Positions 35,589 to 43,396 of a stretch of 64,000 nucleotides of DNA are shown here, in pieces. The translations under genes were made by a program, and so were the position numbers. Source of the stretch: Neolewinella maritima (GTDB lineage Bacteria > Bacteroidota > Bacteroidia > Chitinophagales > Saprospiraceae); contig NZ_CAKLPZ010000001.1 of the NCBI RefSeq assembly GCF_923081025.1, forward strand, positions 62,001-126,000, given 5' to 3'. The notes under the pieces were generated by a model. The model searched no databases. It was not told the DNA's origin and saw nothing but the letters and a program-made list of their open reading frames with translations. The number at the start of each line of letters is the position of its first letter. Within the stretch, counting starts at the first letter, position 1.

Positions 35589-36665
35589 ATGCAGGATACA
35601 TCCAAGTTACAGGCGTATGTGTGGCGATTAGCGGCCGTGATCGGTACGGTCGTGGTGCTGTACTACGGCCAGGGGGTGGTATTACTGCTGGTCATAGCGG
35701 GGCTGATCGCCATGCTCCTCAATCCCATCGACAATAAGCTGCGCAGTTGGGGGTGGAAATCGGGCTTCGCGATCGCGGGTGCGGTGTGCGTGCTGCTGCT
35801 GTTCTTTGCCGCGCTGTTCTTTGCGGTGGGCAAGCAGGCTACCCGTTTTGCCGATAACTGGCCGAAGATCGAAGAGCGCATCAGCGAGCAGGTGGCCAAG
35901 GCTAGGGAGCAGATCGCCGTGTTGCCGGGAGGTGGCGGCGGCGGCGACACTGCCGCAACCGGTGGTGCGGCAGAAACACAGGACGGCGGGGGCACCTCGG
36001 GTAGCGTGATCAGCAGCCTGCCGATCGGGGGGAAGCAGATCACGGGAGCGCTCTCCGGTACGCTGAGTATCCTGGGTGATTTTCTGCTGATGCTGGTATA
36101 CGTTGTACTCTTTTTGGCCCAGAAGGAGCGGCTGTACGAGTTCGTACTTCGCCGCGCGCCGGACACCCGCCGCGCCGAGACCAAGGAGACCATGAACGAG
36201 GCGTCGGACGTAGCCCAGAACTACCTGAAGGGGCGCCTGATCCTCATTCTGATCCTGTCGGTACTCTACGGCGTGGGCTTCAGCATCGTGGGGCTGGACT
36301 ATGCGATCGTAGTGGCCGTACTGGTCGCCGTGCTCAGTATCATTCCTTACCTCGGTAACATTATCGGTGGGGTGCTGGCTATGGCCATCGCGATTGCCGG
36401 GGGCGGGGGCACGGACATGATCCTCGGGATCCTGGCTACCATGGCCGTAGCACAACTGCTCGAAAGCTACATCCTCACCCCGCTCATCGTGGGCGACGAG
36501 GTGGATATCAATCCTCTGACGACCATTGTGGCGGTCATCGCTTTCACCGTCATGTGGGGACCGGTAGGGGCTATCGTGGCCATTCCCCTGGTGGCGATCC
36601 TGCGGGTGCTGTGCATGCACGTCGAGGGCTTGAAAGATTACGCCTACCTGTTGGGGCAGGAGTAG
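35589..36665 (+). CDS. AI-2E family transporter (PerM/TqsA-like)
   Basis: A membrane protein of 358 residues, with about eight helices in the family arrangement and the conserved C-terminal block IPYLGNIIGGVLAMAIAIAGGG ... ESYILTPLIVGDEVDINPL. An unusually Gly-rich, Thr/Ala-rich loop (about residues 110-140) interrupts the N-terminal half. Family members export autoinducer-2, act as Na+/H+ exchangers or have unknown cargo. ATG 35589 was preferred over TTG 35583. Confidence 0.9.
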   Translation: MQDTSKLQAYVWRLAAVIGTVVVLYYGQGVVLLLVIAGLIAMLLNPIDNKLRSWGWKSGFAIAGAVCVLLLFFAALFFAVGKQATRFADNWPKIEERISEQVAKAREQIAVLPGGGGGGDTAATGGAAETQDGGGTSGSVISSLPIGGKQITGALSGTLSILGDFLLMLVYVVLFLAQKERLYEFVLRRAPDTRRAETKETMNEASDVAQNYLKGRLILILILSVLYGVGFSIVGLDYAIVVAVLVAVLSIIPYLGNIIGGVLAMAIAIAGGGGTDMILGILATMAVAQLLESYILTPLIVGDEVDINPLTTIVAVIAFTVMWGPVGAIVAIPLVAILRVLCMHVEGLKDYAYLLGQE

Positions 36666-36700
36666 GCAGCCCGTATCTTGCAGCCCACTTAATACCTACC

Positions 36701-37162
36701 ATGGGCGTACTCTACACCGCTATTCAACACGCGCACTCCGGCCTGCGCTGGATCGTACTCATTCTACTGATTGCCGCTATCGCGCGCGCTTATTCGCGTC
36801 GCCGATCGGGAGTACTGTATCCCGGTAAGGACAAGCTAGCGCTCTTCGCCTTCATCTCGGTCCACCTGCAGCTGCTGCTGGGCCTGCTGCTGTTCCTATG
36901 GCTCAGCCCCTATGGCATTGCGGCCGACCCCCTGGAGGGTGGCGGCTCGGCGGTCGCCAAGTACTACAACTACGTCCACTGGTGGGCTATGCTACTGGCC
37001 GTGGCCATTGTTACCATCGGGTACATAAAGGCCAAAAAGCAGGCCGAGCTCAACAAGGGGTACAAGACCATCGGCGTATACTATGCCATCGGACTGTTGA
37101 TCATGCTGGCCGCTATCCCCTGGCCTTTCTACTCCGGGCTGGAGAGCGTGGGCTGGTCGTAA
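36701..37162 (+). CDS. Conserved four-helix membrane protein (cytochrome b-like)
   Basis: The 153 residues have four hydrophobic helices. The start MGVLYTAIQHAHSGLRWIVL and the segments FISVHLQLLLGLLLFLWLSP and HWWAMLLAVAIVTIGYIKAKK are typical of a small Bacteroidota family often labelled cytochrome b. Histidines in helices 1 (H10, H12), 2 and 3 could bind haem, but this is not shown. A TATCTTGC sequence 20 bases upstream resembles a -7 element. Confidence 0.75.
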   Translation: MGVLYTAIQHAHSGLRWIVLILLIAAIARAYSRRRSGVLYPGKDKLALFAFISVHLQLLLGLLLFLWLSPYGIAADPLEGGGSAVAKYYNYVHWWAMLLAVAIVTIGYIKAKKQAELNKGYKTIGVYYAIGLLIMLAAIPWPFYSGLESVGWS

Positions 37163-37168
37163 GGCTGC

Positions 37169-37357
37169 CTACTCGATGTGCGGTTGCTCGATGAGCGTGT
37201 TGTCCTCCCGCTGATCCAGTACGCCGAAGCCCAGCACCTGCAGGATCAGCGACAGGGCCACGAGCAGAATGATGACGTACACGATCGTCCTTAGGGTGGA
37301 TCGTTTCTTCGCGGGTCCCGACTGAGTCGGGACGGGTGCGGGGTCAGTGAGCGGCAT
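37169..37357 (-). CDS. Small single-helix membrane protein with a palindrome in its coding sequence
   Basis: A 62-residue protein of unknown function: a polar start (residues 1-22), one membrane helix (about 24-44) and a charged tail. It converges with the four-helix protein, with 6 bases between stops. Codons for PTQSGP are supplied by the palindrome at 37315-37333, which keeps the frame open. The helix composition (IVYVIILLVALSLILQVLGF) looks coding, but the gene is short. Confidence 0.5.
   Translation of the reverse strand: MPLTDPAPVPTQSGPAKKRSTLRTIVYVIILLVALSLILQVLGFGVLDQREDNTLIEQPHIE
37315..37333. repeat. 19-bp palindrome TCCCGACTGAGTCGGGA inside a small gene
   Basis: TCCCGACTGAGTCGGGA with one extra pair on each side. 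The same 17-base core is in the anticodon region of the tRNA-Asn pseudogene (33195-33211). Confidence 0.75.
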
Positions 37358-37418
37358 AGCGATCGAGTAGCTTGGTTACGCTGAGGTAACACGGTTAGGT
37401 CTGCGCTGGTGCGCTCTG

Positions 37419-37688
37419 TAGGCTCGCGCCTTCCTGACGGCCCCTCCCGGCTCGTGCCTTGCAGGCGCGGCCCCCTGCTGGTCTGGCGCACGTGCTCTTC
37501 ACTGACCCGCATGCACCGCGCCTACAAGGCACGAGCCGGAATCCCCGCATGCCCCTCCGGTTCGTGGCTTCCAGCCGCGGCTCCTTGCTGGTCTTGCATA
37601 TATACTTTCTTATTGACCCGCCTACACCGCGGCAGGAAGCCACGAACCGAAATTCCCGCATGCACCGCGGCTGGAAGCCACGAGCCGG
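37419..37688. repeat. Nested block of ~93-bp palindromic elements with compensatory changes
   Basis: This gene-free stretch fills most of 37358-37794. Left arms are at 37447-37470 and 37557-37580, with a decayed one near 37419. Right arms are at 37516-37539, 37627-37650 and 37665-37688. Each unit folds into a ~24-bp stem with one or two mismatches and a 45-base loop; the two loops are related (TGCTGGTCT near the start, TTGACCCG or CTGACCCG near the end). The units differ at four stem positions (5, 11, 15 and 19 of the arm), and every difference is matched on the other arm. The second left arm can pair with either of two right arms. No coding sequence is credible here. Confidence 0.8.
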
Positions 37689-37741
37689 AATCTCCGCCCA
37701 CACCGTGCCCACAGAGCAGGAGGAATAATCCGAATAACAAG

Positions 37742-37770
37742 TGTAACCTTTAGGGAGACCCGCAGTATCC
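37742..37770 (+). promoter_or_regulatory. Possible ECF promoter before the first sigma operon
   Basis: TGTAAC (37742-37747) is followed 16-17 bases on by GTATCC/AGTATC, 25 bases before the GTG start. The -35 half matches the elements at 40545 and 48445; the -10 half does not match well. Self-regulation is possible. Confidence 0.4.
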
Positions 37771-37794
37771 CCACCAGAAGACACTCCGCTATCC

Positions 37795-38337
37795 GTGACG
37801 ATTACCCCCGATGAGACCCTGATGCAGCACGTAGCCGCCGGGCAGCTCCAGCAGCTGGCCCCACTCTACGAGCGGTACAAGGGTCCGATCCTGGGCTTTC
37901 TGCTCAACCGTGGGGCGCTCGACCGGGCTACGGCGGAGGATCTGCTGCACGGAGTGTTCGAGCGCGTCATCACCTACCGCACGAGCTGGCGGGCGGGACA
38001 GTCGTTCCGTAGCTGGGTGTTCACCATTGCGCGTAACCTGCACCACGACCACTGCCGGGCCATGGGGCGCAACCCCGTCTGCGCGACCAGCGAGCTACCG
38101 GACCTGCCGCCGGAGCAACTGGACGACCAGCTTACCGACTACCGCCATACACTCCCAACAGCCATCAGAAAGCTGCCCGACAACTACCGCATGGTCGTAG
38201 AGCTAGCCTGGCAGCGCAACATGAAGTACGCCGAGATCGCCCACGTGCTCGGCACCACGGAAGCCAACGTCAAGGTGCGCATGCACCGCGCCTGCAAGCG
38301 GCTGCGTGCGAATTATCACAATGCCGATAAACCATGA
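37795..38337 (+). CDS. ECF RNA polymerase sigma factor, first of a four-gene operon
   Basis: A 180-residue sigma factor. Region 2 runs LYERYKGPILGFLLNRGALDRATAEDLLHGVFERV with FRSWVFTIARNLHHDHCR; region 4 is IRKLPDNYRMVVELAWQRNMKYAEIAHVLGTTEANVKVRMHRACKRLR. The start is GTG. Its stop overlaps the next start by 4 bases. The following three genes encode a membrane-anchored HEAT protein and two exported DUF4097-like proteins, suggesting an envelope-stress unit (inference). Confidence 0.9.
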   Translation: MTITPDETLMQHVAAGQLQQLAPLYERYKGPILGFLLNRGALDRATAEDLLHGVFERVITYRTSWRAGQSFRSWVFTIARNLHHDHCRAMGRNPVCATSELPDLPPEQLDDQLTDYRHTLPTAIRKLPDNYRMVVELAWQRNMKYAEIAHVLGTTEANVKVRMHRACKRLRANYHNADKP

Positions 38338-38975
38338 ACGACCCGCTCGACAAACTACGCCGCGAACTAGCCGCCCTGCCCGACCCGCTACCGGGCCCGG
38401 AAACGGACGAACGGTTCGCCACGATGCTGGCCGCCGAAGTCAGCCGCCACCGCCCTCCCTCCAGGTCATCGCACCTGCGCACCGCCGCCCCCTATCTGGC
38501 CGTAGCCGCTAGCCTGCTGCTTGTGTTCGGCCTGGGCTGGTCCTACGCCAAACAGGATACCGGCCGCGTAGCACAGGACCTCGCCGCCACCCGCACCCTG
38601 ATGCTGGAGTTGATGCAGGACCGCAGCAGCTTCACCCGGATGCGTGCCGTGACGGCCAGTCTGGAGCTGCCATCCGCCGACCCCGAAGTGATCGAGCACC
38701 TCGGTCACCTGCTCCGTACCGACGCCAGCACGAACGTGCGCCTGGCCGCCCTGGATGCCCTGCGCCGCTTCGCCGCTAGCCCCGCCGCCCGCCGCGAAAT
38801 GCTGCGCGCCATGTCCGCCGCCCCACCGCCCGCCGTGCGCGTGCAACTGCTGGAAACGCTCGTCGCCCTCCAGGAGCGGGACGTGCTGCCCTACCTGCAG
38901 GATATCATGACCAACGACAGCCTGCCGCAGCAACTGCGCGACGCGGCCGAGCTGGGCACCTTTAAACTGATCTAA
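38334..38975 (+). CDS. Membrane-anchored HEAT-repeat protein, candidate anti-sigma factor
   Basis: The protein (213 residues) has a cytoplasmic N-terminal helix pair (1-50), one membrane helix (about 55-70) and a periplasmic part with HEAT-like helical repeats (about 95-205: PEVIEHLGHLLRTDASTNVRLAALDALRRFA and similar). Translational coupling to the sigma gene and this topology fit an anti-sigma factor with a sensing repeat domain. No ZAS zinc motif is present, so the role is inferred from context. Confidence 0.75.
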   Translation: MNDPLDKLRRELAALPDPLPGPETDERFATMLAAEVSRHRPPSRSSHLRTAAPYLAVAASLLLVFGLGWSYAKQDTGRVAQDLAATRTLMLELMQDRSSFTRMRAVTASLELPSADPEVIEHLGHLLRTDASTNVRLAALDALRRFAASPAARREMLRAMSAAPPPAVRVQLLETLVALQERDVLPYLQDIMTNDSLPQQLRDAAELGTFKLI

Positions 38976-38978
38976 ACC

Positions 38979-39800
38979 ATGACCATGCTACGACTTATAC
39001 TCCTCCTCTGCCTGAGCAGCCCCCTGTGGGCCCAGCAGGACTATACCCTCGCCACCGGTAGTAAACCTATCGAATTCAAGGAGATCGACCGGCTCACCAT
39101 CGTCGGTGCCACCGGCGGTGAGCTCCGGATCGAAGCTCAGCGCAACGGGGGCAAGGAAGACGAGCGCGCCGCCGGCCTGCGCCGCATCAGCGCCAGCGGT
39201 CTTACCGACAATACCGGCTTGGGCCTGAGCGTCACCGAATCCGACGGCCGCATCCTGGTGCAGCAGGTGGGTGGCGACGGTAAGGCCGTCACCGTACACG
39301 TGCCCAATACCGCCAGCGTGAGCGTAGAACAGAGCACCCACCGGGGCAACGACCTGAGCGTGCGGGACTTTACCGGCGAGCTGGACGTGAGTATGATGTA
39401 CAATGACGTCAAGCTCAAAAACGTCAGGGGCCCCACCGCCGTCAGTGCCGTATACGGCGACGTCGTAGGCACCTGGGATGCAGTACCCACCCAGGAGATC
39501 CGCCTGCACTCGAGCTATTCGGACGTGGACATCACCCTGCCGGCCGCCACGAAGGCGGACGTACGGCTGAGCACCAGCTACGGGAATATGTACACCGACT
39601 TCGACATCCAGATCAAGTCGAATATGACCACCGCCGGTGCCGACGACCGGGACCGGGACAGAGAGCGCCTGCGTGACGACGAAGAGTGTAACTGCGAGGA
39701 AGCGGGGCACAGCGGGCAACTCACCGGTACCATCAACGGCGGCGGACCGCTGCTCTCCCTCACCGCGACCTACGACAACCTCTACATCCGTAAAAAATAA
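38979..39800 (+). CDS. Exported DUF4097-like repeat protein A
   Basis: A 273-residue protein with signal peptide (ends ..SSPLWAQQ) and a repetitive beta-strand body: VSMMYNDVKLKNVRG, SAVYGDVVGTWD, HSSYSDVDITLP, STSYGNMYTDFD. The ladder of Y-G/S-D-V/N turns is typical of DUF4097-type beta-solenoids, seen beside ECF regulators. A charged loop (DDRDRDRERLRDDEECNCEE) interrupts it near residue 220. It lies 3 bases after the HEAT gene. It is probably periplasmic or surface-exposed. Confidence 0.8.
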   Translation: MTMLRLILLLCLSSPLWAQQDYTLATGSKPIEFKEIDRLTIVGATGGELRIEAQRNGGKEDERAAGLRRISASGLTDNTGLGLSVTESDGRILVQQVGGDGKAVTVHVPNTASVSVEQSTHRGNDLSVRDFTGELDVSMMYNDVKLKNVRGPTAVSAVYGDVVGTWDAVPTQEIRLHSSYSDVDITLPAATKADVRLSTSYGNMYTDFDIQIKSNMTTAGADDRDRDRERLRDDEECNCEEAGHSGQLTGTINGGGPLLSLTATYDNLYIRKK

Positions 39801-39808
39801 GCACGCTC

Positions 39809-40528
39809 ATGATACGTCCACTCCTCCTACTTCTCCTGGCCAGCCCCCTGCTGTACGCTCAGTCCGATATGACGGGCATCGAGCTAGAAGGGGCCACCGC
39901 CCTGCACCTGTCGGCCCTGTTCAGCAACGTAGAAATCCGCGAAGCCACGGGGGATGCCGTCACCGTAGAGCACGCCGTGACCATCGAGGGCGAGCCGCGC
40001 CCCGAACTGGCCAAACTGGACATCGACCGCCGCGACGGCACCATCTACGTAGACGAGGAAGGGCCGACGATGCGCGACCTAAGCAAGGTTAATAAACAGT
40101 ACGGGCGGGATAGCTGCTGCAACTCCCAGGTCCGGATGATCGTGCGGGTGCCCGCCGGTATTACCGTCACCGTCGAGACCGTCTACGGCAGCGTCGACAT
40201 CACCGACCTGACGGGGCTGCGGGAGGTGAAGTCTACCTACGGCGGCGTCACGGTAGCCTATGCGGACACTGGATTCCCCGCCGAGCTGGACCTATACAGC
40301 AACTACGGGGCGGTCGACCTGACCATCCCCCCGGGGCAGGCACTGCGGGTAGACTTGACTACCCAGTACGGTGAATTGCTCACCGACGTCGACCTCACCA
40401 TCGACCCGGCGGCCAGCGAGCGGCGCGACTTCTACGAGCACGTCGTGGGTACGGTGGAAGGGGCGGCCCGGCCAGGGGTGGTGCGCTGCGAAGCCCCCTA
40501 CGGCAAGGTCTACCTGCGGGAAGGCTGA
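39809..40528 (+). CDS. Exported DUF4097-like repeat protein B
   Basis: A 239-residue paralogue of the preceding protein, with signal peptide (..SPLLYAQ) and the same strand ladder: LFSNVEIREATGD, ETVYGSVDITDLTG, KSTYGGVTVAYAD, YSNYGAVDLTIPPG, TTQYGELLTDVD, EAPYGKVYLREG. A CC pair occurs near residue 108 in DSCCNSQV. It is the last gene of the ECF operon, 8 bases after its paralogue. Function is unknown. Confidence 0.8.
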   Translation: MIRPLLLLLLASPLLYAQSDMTGIELEGATALHLSALFSNVEIREATGDAVTVEHAVTIEGEPRPELAKLDIDRRDGTIYVDEEGPTMRDLSKVNKQYGRDSCCNSQVRMIVRVPAGITVTVETVYGSVDITDLTGLREVKSTYGGVTVAYADTGFPAELDLYSNYGAVDLTIPPGQALRVDLTTQYGELLTDVDLTIDPAASERRDFYEHVVGTVEGAARPGVVRCEAPYGKVYLREG

Positions 40529-40544
40529 GTGCGGTCCGGCAAGG

Positions 40545-40573
40545 TGTAACAATCCGCAGGTGCAACCCGTGTA
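40545..40573 (+). promoter_or_regulatory. ECF-type promoter before the DUF5916 gene
   Basis: TGTAAC (40545-40550), 17 bases, then CGTGTA (40568-40573). Both boxes and the spacing are identical to those before the sigma gene at 48491. It stands 51 bases before the DUF5916 start. Confidence 0.6.
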
Positions 40574-40624
40574 GGGATCAGTCGTCCCTATCCTTATCAA
40601 ACGTTTGCTCACTCCTGGTCCACT

Positions 40625-43273
40625 ATGCGCATCACTCTACTGGTCTTACTGGCTACCCTGACGGCCCTGCTTCCCGCACAGGACACTACGGCTGCGGTCA
40701 AGTACCCCCAGAAGGTGTACCAGACCGTGCGCACCGCCGAGCCTCCCCTCATCGACGGCAGCCCTACCGAGGTCGCCTGGGAGCTGGTGGAGTGGAGCGG
40801 CGACTACATCCAGTACAGTCCCAACCCGGATAATCCGCCCACCCAGCAGACCTTTCTCAAGATCCTGTACGACGACCGCAACCTCTACGTGGCATACCGC
40901 TGCCTGGACAGCGAGCCGGCAAAGATCGAAGCGCGGATGGGCCGCCGCGACCAGTTTCCCGGTGACTGGGTGGAGCTCAACATCGACAGCTACCACGACA
41001 AGCGCACAGCCTTTTCCTTTACCGTCTCGGCCTCGGGCGTGAAGGGCGATGAGTTCATCTCCAACGACGGCAACAACTGGGACAGCTCCTGGAACCCCAT
41101 CTGGGAGACCCGCACCCAGATCGACTCCGCCGGCTGGACGGCCGAGCTGCGTATTCCCCTATCGCAGCTGCGGTTCTCGGCCGGTGCCGACCAGGTGTGG
41201 GGCATTCAGTCTACCCGCACCGACTTTCGCATGGACGAGCGCTCCATCTGGCAGCCGCGGGACCGCAATGCCAGCGGGTGGGTCAGCCGCTTCGGTGAGC
41301 TGCGCGGACTCAAGGACCTCAAACCGCGCCGCAACGTCGAACTACAGCCCTACGTGCTGGCGCAGCACTCGACCTACCCCGCCGAGGAGGGCAACCCCTT
41401 CGTGGATGGGGCGGACAGCCGCTTCTCCACCGGCCTGGACGCCCGCATCGGTGTGACCAACGACCTGACGCTGGACCTTACGATCAATCCCGACTTCGGG
41501 CAAGTTGAAGCTGACCCCGGCGCCCTGAACCTGGACGGCTACCAGATCTTCTTCCGCGAGCAGCGGCCCTTCTTCGTGGAGGGGCAGAACATCTTCGACT
41601 TCAGCCTGAGCAGTGCCGAGGCGGGCGGCAGTCATACCTCCGATCAGCTGTTCTACTCGCGGCGGATCGGCAGCTCCCCGGCCCGCTTCATCGGCTCCGA
41701 CGGCGGCCGCTCCTACTACGTGGACCAGCCCGACAACACCACGATCCTGGGGGCGGCTAAGTTTAGCGGCAAGACCCAGTCGGGCCTGTCCGTAGGCCTG
41801 CTGCAGAGCACCACCCAGCGCGAACTCGCTACGATCGACGACCGGGGGGAGCGTAGCGAGGAGGTCGTAGAACCCCTGACCAACTACCAGGTGGGGCGCA
41901 TCCAGCAGGACTTCCGCGGCGGCGACACCTACGTGGGGGCCATCTTCACGGGGGTACAGCGGAGTATGGACGACGACCCGGAGCTCAACTTTCTGCACCG
42001 GCGTGCCTACTCGGGGGGCGCCGACTTCGTGCACCGCTGGAAGGACCGCGCCTGGTACCTGGCGGGCAATACCGTGCTGAGCTCGGTCAGCGGTAGCCAG
42101 CAGGCTATCCTGAATACCCAGACTGGTTTCGAGCACTTCTTCCAGCGCCCCGACGCGGAGCACCTGGAAGTAGACAGTACCGCTACAAGCCTCAACGGCA
42201 GCAGTGGGATGCTTAAGGTGGGCAACCTGGCCGGCAACTTCATCTTCGAGTCGGGGGCCACCTGGCGTTCGCCCGGCTTCGAGATCAACGACATCGGCTT
42301 CATGCGCAACGCCGACGAGATCAACTACTTCGGCTGGGCGGCGCGGCGGTGGCAGGAGCCCTTCTCGATCTTCCGCCGCTTCCAGATCAACGGCAACTAC
42401 TACGCCACTTTCGACTTCAGCGGCGAGTCGCTCTACCAGGGCATCAACACCAATAGCCACGCCAACTTCACCAACTTCTGGCGGGTGGGCGGCGGCGGCA
42501 CCTACCTGCTACAGCGCGCCTCCAAAACGGACCTGCGCGGCGGACCAGTATTGCGGCGGAGCGCGGGTGCGGAGTACTTTGGCTACGTGTCTAGCGATAG
42601 CCGCAAGAAGGTGGTGGCCTTCTTGAATCACTACGGTTACACGGCCTTCGACGCCAGCGAACGGCAGAGCTCCTACTACGTACAGGCCAACTGGCAGGCG
42701 ATGGATGCGCTATCCCTGAGCTTGTCGCCCAGCTACACGCGCTTCCAGCGGGCGGATCAGTACGTAGACCAGCTCGAACAGGCGGACGGCAGCACCGAAT
42801 ACATCGTAGGCCTGGTGGACCAGCGCACCCTCAGCGCCACCCTGCGGCTGAACTACAATCTCACCCCGGACCTCACCCTACAGTACTACGGGCAGCCCTT
42901 CGTGAGCCGGGGCACCTACACCAACTTCAAGCGCTTCACGGGGCGGGGGCAGGCCCCTACGTTCGGCGACCGCTTCGAAGTGTTTGCGCGGGAGGCGGTG
43001 CAGTTCGACACTGAGGTGGGCCGGTACCGGGTGGACGGCGACGAGGTCATGGAGTTCGGCGATCCCGACTTCAACTTCGTCCAGTTCCGCTCCAACCTGG
43101 TGGCCCGCTGGGAGTACCGGCCCGGCTCGGAGCTCTTCCTGGTGTGGTCGCAGGGCGCTACGGCCAACGACGATCCCGCCCGCGGAGTGGTGTCCTCGCT
43201 GGGCAGTAACATCTTCTCCGAAGAGACCCGCAATAATTTCCTGATAAAGATGACCTACCGCTGGCTCCGCTAA
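40625..43273 (+). CDS. DUF5916 outer-membrane protein with CBM9-like N-terminal domain
   Basis: The 882-residue product has a signal peptide, then a carbohydrate-binding family 9-like domain (about 35-225: EPPLIDGSPTEVAWE, ILYDDRNLYVAYRCLD, WTAELRIPLSQLRF). From about residue 235 it matches DUF5916, a large outer-membrane barrel (NPDFGQVEADPGALNLDGYQIFFREQRPFFVEG is highly diagnostic) ending KMTYRWLR. The function is unknown; many such proteins sit near peptidases or metabolic clusters. The promoter suggests control by an ECF sigma factor. Confidence 0.9.
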   Translation: MRITLLVLLATLTALLPAQDTTAAVKYPQKVYQTVRTAEPPLIDGSPTEVAWELVEWSGDYIQYSPNPDNPPTQQTFLKILYDDRNLYVAYRCLDSEPAKIEARMGRRDQFPGDWVELNIDSYHDKRTAFSFTVSASGVKGDEFISNDGNNWDSSWNPIWETRTQIDSAGWTAELRIPLSQLRFSAGADQVWGIQSTRTDFRMDERSIWQPRDRNASGWVSRFGELRGLKDLKPRRNVELQPYVLAQHSTYPAEEGNPFVDGADSRFSTGLDARIGVTNDLTLDLTINPDFGQVEADPGALNLDGYQIFFREQRPFFVEGQNIFDFSLSSAEAGGSHTSDQLFYSRRIGSSPARFIGSDGGRSYYVDQPDNTTILGAAKFSGKTQSGLSVGLLQSTTQRELATIDDRGERSEEVVEPLTNYQVGRIQQDFRGGDTYVGAIFTGVQRSMDDDPELNFLHRRAYSGGADFVHRWKDRAWYLAGNTVLSSVSGSQQAILNTQTGFEHFFQRPDAEHLEVDSTATSLNGSSGMLKVGNLAGNFIFESGATWRSPGFEINDIGFMRNADEINYFGWAARRWQEPFSIFRRFQINGNYYATFDFSGESLYQGINTNSHANFTNFWRVGGGGTYLLQRASKTDLRGGPVLRRSAGAEYFGYVSSDSRKKVVAFLNHYGYTAFDASERQSSYYVQANWQAMDALSLSLSPSYTRFQRADQYVDQLEQADGSTEYIVGLVDQRTLSATLRLNYNLTPDLTLQYYGQPFVSRGTYTNFKRFTGRGQAPTFGDRFEVFAREAVQFDTEVGRYRVDGDEVMEFGDPDFNFVQFRSNLVARWEYRPGSELFLVWSQGATANDDPARGVVSSLGSNIFSEETRNNFLIKMTYRWLR

Positions 43274-43320
43274 GGGGCTCGAAAGATCTTTTTTGTGCTA
43301 GTTGATTAAGTATTTAGGGT

Positions 43321-43346
43321 AACCAATCGGTGCGCGCCGATTGGTT
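43321..43346. terminator. Terminator between convergent DUF5916 and GH65 genes
   Basis: AACCAATCGG pairs exactly with CCGATTGGTT, 10 bp around TGCGCG, then CCTTTG on the plus side. Confidence 0.8.
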
Positions 43347-43396
43347 CCTTTGTTATGGGAGGTGCCCGGCTGGATCTTGTGCTACTACGTAGCAGC

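Noticed and set aside
37419-37688. Integron attC sites or a CRISPR array
   Set aside because: There is no integrase, no cassette structure and no regular spacer-repeat pattern; the arms are inverted, not direct, repeats.
37459-37753. Short open frames in the palindrome block
   Set aside because: They follow the repeats on both strands, are rich in Cys, Arg and Pro, and have no promoter or family resemblance.
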